64,000 nucleotides of DNA, from the NCBI RefSeq assembly GCF_003573695.1, contig NC_039362.1, forward strand, positions 198,936,585-199,000,584, written 5' to 3'. Numbering within the stretch: position 1 is the stretch's first letter; every line of letters begins with the position of its first letter. The translations under genes were made by a program, and so were the position numbers. The notes below the pieces were generated by a model, which was not told the origin of the DNA, searched no databases, and saw only the letters and a list, made by a program, of their open reading frames with translations. Source of the DNA: Papaver somniferum (Eukaryota > Streptophyta > Magnoliopsida > Ranunculales > Papaveraceae). Shown in pieces: positions 55,575 to 64,000 of this stretch.

Positions 55575-58500
55575 TGTAAATACCATAATCTGGACCACCC
55601 ACGTGGCGACCATCGAGAGATGAAGTAGGATAATATGGTGCTTCAATATGACGTTAAGGACATCACAGTAATCAACCACACATTATTTTCCCTAGATAAA
55701 CCATAGAGATTAGGTTTTAGGGGGACGGCTTCTCTTCACTCTCGACCTAAAACAAACTCTCTGCACCCCCTCCCCTTTTTTCCTCTTTCTTCCCTCTGTT
55801 AAACTTCATATCTTCATGAATGAAAATATCTCTTACTAAAGAGATATGATCTTCAGGAATGAAGATATCCCTTACAAAGAGAAATAAAGGCATCTCTTGC
55901 AATCTCATGAGCCGAATGATTCATATACCTAATGTAAAGAACTAAAGACATAATATACTGTCCATTTTTCTTCTCGTGGATGTAGGCTATGCCGAACCAC
56001 GATAACCATCTTGCGTTGATTTCTATTTTACTTTACCGCATTTAATTCTGCTTTGATTTATGTTTACATCTCATTCTATCATTTGATATCCAATCACATT
56101 CATTTGGTTGTGTTACCAAAATAATGGTGTTCACAATTTGGCGCTAAAATCAGGCTATGGGTAAAGAATTTATTCAACCTGTATTCCAGATCTATCTTAT
56201 TCCAAGCCTTTTTAATCTCCTGGAACTTTTTTTTTTTGTATTATGTTGATATTGCTTGGAAAGTTTGTTAGGGTACCACCCAAAATCAATCTAATACGGT
56301 TTGTAAAAATGATTCTGAAATTGGTTCCCGATTTTATGAAACCCATTCTTCTAATTTCTACAAAAACTCGGTGAACTTAATTTCCCTTTATTTCTAACTT
56401 ACACTTTGTGACGAAGGCTTGATGGTTTTTGATTTATATTTCTTACTGATGTAAAGTGGGTTAAGTTACATTTTCAATCTTTATTGACTTTTAATTTTCA
56501 AGTTAAAATATCTACAGCTATCTAAAGCTTTGATTTCCAGTCCTAGTTCAAGCCTTGGACTGAGTTTATAAAAACTGGTCTGTAACTCGTTTGTTAAGTG
56601 TTTATGTGGACGTACAGTTGATCCCTTGCATTGATAGATCTAATCCTTATGGTGATGACGATGCTTGGCCCGGTGATTATAATATGATGACAAGGCAACC
56701 CGGTGCATAGTCCACCCACTGCCAGACAAGTTCTGAAGATACAACTCCTAGCTCGTGGTAAAAAAAAAAAAAATTAAAATTTCCATGGAGTGCCAAGGTT
56801 TAGCTTGTGGCAGAAGCTCAAGCTTATTTCTTATACTACTGAACTCGGAAACGATCCCGTAATGGCTTTGCTTTTGGAAATGGCAATTTTAACATACCTT
56901 TGAGTCTTTGACCTGTTGGAGAAATTGGATCAACAAACCGTCGTGTTTATGAAGATAATGAACACCAGCGGGTACCACCATGGCATTCCAACTAAGGAGC
57001 TAGAAGATAATACTTCGATCCAAAGCTCCAATGATAGTTCCAATCCGCGTGCTTATGAAGATAAGCCGTGTGATTTTTGAGCGGATATCTCACCGGAAAA
57101 GCTTTATCCAACAACTAGAGTGAACTACACCACCATAGTTCCACAACCCGATGATATCATCGGACCATAGTTCAGACTAAAATTCAAGGAACGGTGCAAC
57201 ACGTAGACTCCAAGTATCAATTTGGCAGTATCAAATGCACAGCAAAAAAAAAAGAAAAGACCAAGTATCATTTGATACTTTGCAATTTGGCAGTATCAAG
57301 TGCACGTTCCCGACACAAAAGTTACTTGCCAAGCCGTTGCTACTCTGAACAAGCTGAGACGAACGTGCTGCCATGGTATATAAGCTGATGCTAACATCAT
57401 CGGACAAATTAAACAAATCAACTTCAGCATCATTGGTGGCAAGTACACCCATGAACCCACAGACAAGATGCTCCAAACGAACCCCTTGTCTTAAATCCAA
57501 AGACGATGACACCAACCGAGGGGAAAACCCAATGATCAGGTCCCCATGCCAATAACGATGAAGTACAGAGTTCACCCAAGTGAACGATGAAGTACAAAAG
57601 TGGCGACGACATGGCTACTCCAATGATGTAAACCCAGCTGTATGCACAGCCTTCATTACATATAAACCTTCATTGCAAGTGATATGTCTAATAACGATGA
57701 GTCATATTTTCTTTTAGAAGATTATGAGGAAAAATGCGAGACATATTTTTCCATCATAGTTTTCCAAGGTCCCTATGGGTCCAAGTATTCCTTCACATGG
57801 AAGTTCAGGACTCAAATGAAACAATTCCATGTCTTGTGGCTTACGCTCTTCAACAAAGGAACGAAGGCTCTCCACACAACGATGACTTGTTAACACGTAG
57901 CATTCGTGTTTAGACGAAGCATTAACGATGACTTGTTAATACGAAGCGTAGTTTACTCGAAGATATGACTTTACTTCACACAAGGATGAGATAACTTCGG
58001 TCACACACTTTAGCGACGCAACTCTGATCTTCACCCCAAGGTTGCTGTAGAACAAGCTGCTTTATACCGACGACGCCGCGGAGCAAGATCGTGAGCTGTA
58101 AAACAATCGTATAACCAGATTGGTTTATAACCAATTTTCAAACAACGGTGTTACACGAAGACACCAAGAATCAAACAATGTCTCAGCAAATTCAACAAAG
58201 CCAACATAACCCGACGCTGTTGCTGCCAGAATCAAAGTTCCGAGGATGTTGTGCAACTTCGATTCAATATTTATCACTACTTGATATCTTCATGAATGAG
58301 AATAACCCTGATAAACGAGATATGAAGATATCTCTGTCAAGGCTTCATAAATGAAGGTATCCCTCTGTCATTTTGAAGCATAAATGAAGTCTGATGGCAA
58401 AATTCAGAAGTATACATACTTCAGTGCTCAAAAATGACGATGCAAATACGATGAGTTACAGCAGCCTTACAAAGAGGGGGTAGCAATGATGATGCAACAC

Positions 58501-59280
58501 GCAGCCATCCACTCCTAAGCCCGACGATGTTAGCAATGATGATGCAACACGCATTCATCCACTCCAAAGCCCGACGGTGTACCTTCGGTCTTACACTTCA
58601 AGCTAAAGCTCAAAGCAACAGAGTCGCGTCCAACAGGGTGCAAAGCCGAGGGCAACGACGGTATAAAACCAAGGAGGATGATGCAAAGTGTGGCGACGAT
58701 GATGTAAAAGCTCATGATTCCCATAATTCCGATGCATACAACGTTCTGCTCGACGCTCCAATCCAAAGTCGCACTCTAACAGCTATGTAACACCAGCGTA
58801 GCCAGACTCCAGTGTGACCAAGACGTTCCAAAATCTTGCAATAACGATGATCCCTGAAGATGACGATGTCAAGTCCTTTACCGAAGATGCAGTCTTGTTT
58901 CCGATGATACATTTCCGGTACAAGCTAGAAGGCCGAACTAAAGGAATAAAGCAGAATTACAATTCAATTTAAGCAATGATTTCTCAAGAAGACTCCCTCA
59001 AGGCGAGCAACTTGACAAATCATTGATGCCGACCAAATATGCAAAGCCTGTTGCTGGAATACAGCCTGCTGCTCGAAACGATGATATCTTTTATTTTATA
59101 CTGCGACCTTTGCCAAGGGGCAATCACTTTTACTTTCACAAGGTTCGTCAACCAGCTTCCGAAACCAAAAGGGCCATACATACATCACACACAACTACAG
59201 AGTTTGCAAATGCTTATACTCTTATAATAATTTTAAATTTTCTACATGACATACATTCTGCAAACCCAATGCAAACTCAG
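55575..59280 (+). mobile_element. Retroelement-like stretch (LARD-type, 3' LTR missing)
   Basis: The identity with the RLP1 upstream region stops exactly at 55574. From there TGTAAATACC to GTTCACA (55575-56135) looks like one LTR, followed by ATTTGGCGCTAAAATCAGGC, close to the Gypsy primer-site form seen in the Tat element. The interior (56136-59280) is non-coding, with many 'gatgatgcaacacg' and 'aacgatgac' phrases and a short direct repeat (about 58484-58575). Short + and - frames are not convincing. No second LTR appears before RLP3 resumes at about 59280, so part was deleted. Confidence 0.55.
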
Positions 59281-59640
59281 TCTCTCAAGGTTCTGAAGAC
59301 TGAACAGACTGCTAGTAGAGTTTAGTCCACCGACAAGATGTTCACCACTAAGGTCTAAACTGATAACACGACCAGAACTGTCACAACCAATGCCATCCCA
59401 AGAACAACAATCAGTGTTTAGACGCCAAGAATCACGCTTTGATGAAAAAGTAAAAGGATGATCCGGATCCCAGTAATCGGAGACCAAAAGAGTGAAATCA
59501 GAAATAAGAGTCTGATTCAGTTGGAGCAGTAGAGCTTTCTGATCGTTCAGGCATTTCCCTTGAGCACAGCTGTCGAAAGAATTGGAAAAACTCAAAGTGA
59601 AAAGAACTAAGATAGTCCATGCACCTTGGACAGACTTCAT
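59242..59640 (-). pseudogene. RLP3, N-terminal fragment only
   Basis: Start at ATG 59640 (MKSVQGAWTILVLFTL) by alignment with RLP1 and RLP2; an in-frame upstream ATG at 59733 would add 31 residues. It encodes a signal peptide, LRR cap (CCSWDGIGC) and two LRRs (SLFSLQNLERLSL), then leaves homology (near 59280) and stops after WVCRMYVM. Between QTLIS and DPDHPF it has a short in-frame insertion (DFTLLVSDYW) absent from the other copies. It was cut by the stretch at 55.6-59.3 kb. Confidence 0.85.
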
Positions 59641-60880
59641 TAGTTTGAGATGATGATTATATGAAATGGTCTTTCTGAGTGTGAAATTTAAAGAGGAAGA
59701 AGAACATTCACCCGTTAGCTTAGGCTTAGCCATATTGATTTTGTGGATACGAAACGGTAGTCTATCTCATTCATGATGGTCCAAATGAAGCCAAAACGTT
59801 CCATATAATTCTACAGTAGTTTTTAAGAAAATTCGTGTTGATTTATGCTGCTGATTTTGTTATTTCTCGTAATGACACACAGACGACTGACTTAATGGGA
59901 AGCTCTCCTTCTCTTGCTCACTCACGTCGACCAAGATTGAATGTATCCGACAAACCACAGACGATTGACCTCCTTGGGACACTCTCCCTCTCTACTCTCA
60001 TGGTCCATGGACCGGAATCGTATCCACAGACGACTACCATGAGTCTCCCTCTCTCTCTCTCTTGAACCTAGACCCTACAACGGCAATAAATATCTTCAGC
60101 TGAGTAAAACTTGCAGTGAAAAATGCTACGTTACCAGGCTCCCATTGCCTGAGTGGTTGTGATGGTGTACAACCAACAGCAACATCAACAATTGAAAGAA
60201 AGAAAAAGTTTAATGTTATTCCTGAGACGTTATCACGTTAAACAAAAAATGGTTAAAATGCTGTTGCCTGCCAACATTTGGAAAACAATTCGCTTGAATC
60301 GATTTCTGCAACGTGTTAGTCCTCCAGCAATTACAAGGTATTACATGCGATTGTAACCCGAAATCTGCGTTTGTTTTGTGATCCAAAATTAATCTTCATC
60401 GTAACTCAAAACATGCATTCTCAAGTAATTTCAAGATTGACCCATTGATAATCTTTCTTGATATATATCCAGAACTATGAAATACGGTTGAGGCAGTAAC
60501 GAGGGGGTAAACAACAACTAGGACCCTCTAGGGAGTCGCACCCACGCTAGGAGCGCAGAAAATTTAAGAACTTGAATTCTTGAAAGTTGAAACTATTCAA
60601 TGGCCTAGTCCCATCAAGAATGTTCAACGGAGCACAAGAGGTTGGTAATCGGAGAACATCAATTTTGTAGAGACGGGAAACAATCCTACTCCTATATATA
60701 CCGTATACGTGCACAAAGTAACACCCAATCATTGTACTAGAAAAGTGCAAAAATAATATTAAAAAAAATAAGAGAATTGGTTCCACTTGCATTATAGAGT
60801 ACAAAACTTCATTCTTAATAAATCATGTTTGGTAAATCTATGTTAATTTACATTCTCCAATACAATTGGCAACAGATCTC
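59641..60880. other. RLP3 upstream DNA, no gene
   Basis: A diverged copy of the RLP upstream region (for example 'gcctagtcccatcaagaa', 'gtagagacgggaaacaatcctactcctat' near 60605-60695). A + frame at 60153-60356 is unsupported. It ends near the tandem duplication. Confidence 0.6.
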
Positions 60881-61895
60881 TTATTCTCTATATAATAACA
60901 TAATTTTTCTAAGCGTTTTCTTTCACCGGAGCTCCACGTTGATTCTAACTTCTAGCTTCTGGTTAATTCTTGCCCCACCATTTACTTTCTTATTAGTAAT
61001 AAAATGTTGAATTTAAACTAATAACATATTAATTTTCTAAAAATAAGATAACTAAACATTGAAAAATCTTCTTGCCTCGGATAACAACGGTTTAATTTCC
61101 ATTAAAAAAATTATTTATTTTCTTGAAGGAAATTTATTTGACGTGGCACAATAGAAAACATGGAAAATATTTTATGGCTCCATGAGATCTTTTTAATGAA
61201 AAATGATATTTTATTTCCTAAATCAATTATCTTTAAAATAACAATGTTGCCAAAAATACGTTAGATAAAAGACCAACTACACATTTACGATTTCATCTTG
61301 AAAATCAAGAATTAGATCATCAATCACATAATTAATGAATAAAACGAAAATGTAAAAAAGGCAATGTCTAATGTCCGGTTACACTATGTTAATTTATTCT
61401 CTATATAATAACAGAGTTTTTCTAAGCGTTCTCATTCACCGGAACTCCACGTTGATTCTAACTTCTAGCTTCTGGTATATTATGACCCCATCATTTACTT
61501 TTTTTTTTAGTGATAAAATGTTGAATTTAAACTAATAACATATTAATTTTCTAAAAATAAGAGTAAATCTTGAAAAATCTTCTTGCCTCGGATAACAACG
61601 GTTTAATTTTCATTAAAAAATAATTTATTTTTTTAAAGGAAATTTATTTGACGTGGCACAATAGATAACTTGGAAAATATTTTATGGCTCCATGAGATCT
61701 TTTTTAATGAAAAATGATATTTTATTTCCTAAATCAATTATCTTTAAAATAACAATGTTGCCAAAAATACGTTAGATCAAAAACCAACTACACATTCACG
61801 ATTTCATCTTGAAAATCAAGAATTAGATCATGAATCACATAATTAATGAATAAAACGAAAATGTAAAAAAGGCAATGTCTAATGTCCAGTTACAG
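60881..61895. repeat. 513-bp tandem duplication
   Basis: 60881-61393 and 61394-61895 repeat 'ttattctctatataataaca...ggcaatgtctaatgtcc(g/a)gttaca' with few changes. The unit is AT-rich and non-coding. Confidence 0.92.
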
Positions 61896-64000
61896 TTCTC
61901 AAAATCATTATTTTTCTAATTACAGTTCCCTTCTATCAATTAAAACTAAAGAATACGATTACACTTCTGATGAAATTTAGAAAAAATAAAATGGTCGTGG
62001 ATACTAACCTTTGAATCTGATGTTGTGTCTTTCTTGTAAATAAATTCTACAGTGGTCATGTTCAAAAGTAAAAATTACAGAATTATTGGAATCTGAAGAA
62101 AAAAAATTGAAGCAAGAATTGAAATCTAAAGCGATCTAATACAAAAACGAGCTACAGAAAATTCAAGCAATAACAAAATAATAAACCTCATTTTCATATT
62201 ATTTTCTTTAACTTGTTCTTACCATAATTAAAAATAAAATAAGTATAAACTAACAAAATAAACTAACTAAAGCCAATTTCTAATTTTGTTATGTCTTGAT
62301 AGCTAATATAAAAAAATATCTCTGAACTCTAATTACGGTGATATGAAAATAATAGCTTTCTAAAATTATAAAAGTTTTACTTATTAGGGTGTAATTTCTT
62401 AAACTATGGATTTTTTTTCCTAAACTGAAACTTAGGAAATAATTTCTAATTTTGATATGCTTGATATTTTTTGACAAAGATATCCCGACAATTAACGTGG
62501 ATATCCAAAATCATAAATATTACATAACATTTTAATTGATGTTGTTTCCTAAATAGAGGTTTTTTTTTTTTTAATGGAATCTCTAGGCTTGATGACTCCC
62601 TATATAAGCACCCAAGATAAGGCCAAACTTCATCGTATCCACGTTGCTTCTTTTGATTTTTTCCAAGTTGCTTCATTTGATTTTGTGATCCTTTTTTCTT
62701 CTTGATGGGTTTTTTCTCTTCTTGCGATTTAGGGCTGGTTCTTTGTGTGACCTTTCTTTATTTGTTTTTGTTCCCCAGGTACCCTCGAGTTGTTGTAACC
62801 GGGTTCATCTAGCAACATCTAGGTATAAATTCATTATGCTAATATTATTCCGATATCAAACAGTGAAATTTTTCGGTTCACTTTTCGATGTTTTTTTTTA
62901 TCTTTTCATTTTTGCTTAGTGATGTAGACGATTAGTATCAGTTGTTTTTGAGTTTGAAGTTTTTGTTATATTCGTTTTTGATTTTCTTACAGATGAACGA
63001 CCTGATTTTTTTGTATTGGGGATTCGATTAGAATAAAGGAGAAAAATGTAACAATTTGGATTTTGATTTTGATTTTGCTTTTGCTTTTGGTTATTTTATT
63101 TTTATTTGATATAAAGTGTGTAAAAAGGAAAGGAAACCATCCATTAAGGGATTTTGGAGATCGATATCACAAGTATCCAAATAGTTGTTGCCTGAAAACA
63201 TTACAACTGCAAATTGTTTCACCGCTATTACCTAAAAATTTATAGGTGTGAAGCCAGAATTTTGAAGACACTGGCAGTCACCAAGTTAATTATTTTGTGA
63301 ATTTATTTTTTACTCAAAAGAAATATCCGACCCAAGTATCATGGCCTTAGCACAAAAATCGATCTACAGTTACCGAGGACCATCAATCTACAGTTGAAGA
63401 CATCGCATCCTAAAACGTGGAAATTAACTACATAAGTCAAGAGGTTGGAAAAGTAGAGTTACAAATATTATATGGAAACAAATTAAATGGAAATAAAATT
63501 GAATATATATCCACTAAGGAAGTATTTATATCCTAAACATTCCACTAAAGTAGTACAATGGGCTCGACCTTTCGACGAAGGTAGATCACCTAAGCATGCT
63601 GCTTTTGGAATTTTTGTGGGTTGTGAGCCGGAAAATAAATAAAATTCACAAAAATCAGGACGATACTAAGTATTATTGACCCAAAAACTTTTAACGCACA
63701 AACTGTCACATCAGGATTATGAAAAATAAAAGACAAAGAAAATGAGCAGTCTAAAATACTATCCATTTAATCAATATCGCACATTTATGGATCTTCAATC
63801 AAATGGGTTCAAGATAAACATATAGAGGAAAAGAAATGGTAAATGATCTTGGTCTTCTTTTTTTTTCTTTTTTTTGCTCGGCAACGATATTTTATATATA
63901 GTAAAGAAATGCCACTTACAATGTACACAGCCCTTATACAAGAAAAGCACACACAAAGACACCCTGATAGTACCCACTTAGGAAAGAACGATTTTTTGGG
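61896..64000. other. AT-rich DNA, no confident gene; possible + strand promoter near 62600
   Basis: CCCTATATAAGCACC (62598-62612) looks like a TATA box, followed by a CT-rich leader and CCCCAG|GTACCC and CATCTAG|GTATAA, possible splice sites. No coding exon could be confirmed. 63250-64000 shows nothing but AT-rich DNA and a T-run with AAGAAA repeats. Confidence 0.4.

Noticed and set aside
57194..59325. Several 60-114 codon frames as genes
   Set aside because: They overlap on both strands, lack any domain or splice logic, and lie in retroelement-like non-coding DNA.
60881..61410. Helitron 5' end at TCTCTATATAATAAC
   Set aside because: No CTRR terminus, no 3' hairpin and no A/T insertion site could be shown.
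1..64000. CRISPR arrays, bacterial operons or ribosomal RNA
   Set aside because: The tandem repeats have no regular spacers, genes have eukaryotic introns, and no rRNA text was recognised.

Overview
This is plant nuclear DNA. It is AT-rich, contains intron-bearing genes with GT-AG borders, and is filled with Copia, Gypsy/Tat, LINE, MULE, hAT, Stowaway, CACTA and TRIM elements. The only recognisable host genes belong to plant families: LRR receptor-like proteins (RLP), early nodulin-like phytocyanins (ENODL) and a TolB/DPP6-N-like beta-propeller gene. A eudicot is likely; a poppy-like Ranunculales genome is only a guess.

Layout. 1-6104: decayed Copia element entering from the left edge. 6105-7456: old copy of RLP flanking DNA. 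7457-11165: second decayed Copia with short LTRs. 11.2-14 kb: hAT and MULE miniature elements plus small duplications. 14.8-17.6 kb: an acidic antisense reading frame with two stops, then a LINE ORF1 remnant. 17.6-21.6 kb: CACTA-type termini, a near-perfect hairpin, a three-exon fragment of a cellular-type gene, and a small MULE. 22-26.4 kb: a tandem array (about 475-bp units) holding a 231-bp LINE insertion. 26.5-28.8 kb: a 1-kb MULE and a Stowaway. 29.7-42.2 kb: a Tat-lineage Gypsy element on the minus strand. It carries dual RNase H, an antisense five-exon gene, and a nested 3.3-kb MULE in the polymerase.

42.2-60.8 kb is a tandemly duplicated gene block with the order TolB-like, ENODL, RLP, all on the minus strand. 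Unit A has TolB split by the Gypsy element, ENODL1 broken by a TRIM, and RLP1 with a large internal deletion and no membrane anchor. Unit B has a TolB fragment, an apparently intact ENODL2 with an LTR element in its intron, and RLP2, nearly full length but frameshifted. Unit C keeps only the first exon part of RLP3 after a retroelement-like stretch (55.6-59.3 kb). Because the units are paralogous, each serves as the empty site for insertions in the other. That fixes several insertion boundaries and target duplications directly from this sequence. 60.9-61.9 kb is a 513-bp tandem duplication; the rest to 64 kb shows no gene.

The likely biology is an immune-receptor-like cluster that expands by tandem duplication and is reshaped by deletion, conversion and nested transposons. 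ENODL2 is the only gene that reads through intact when spliced.
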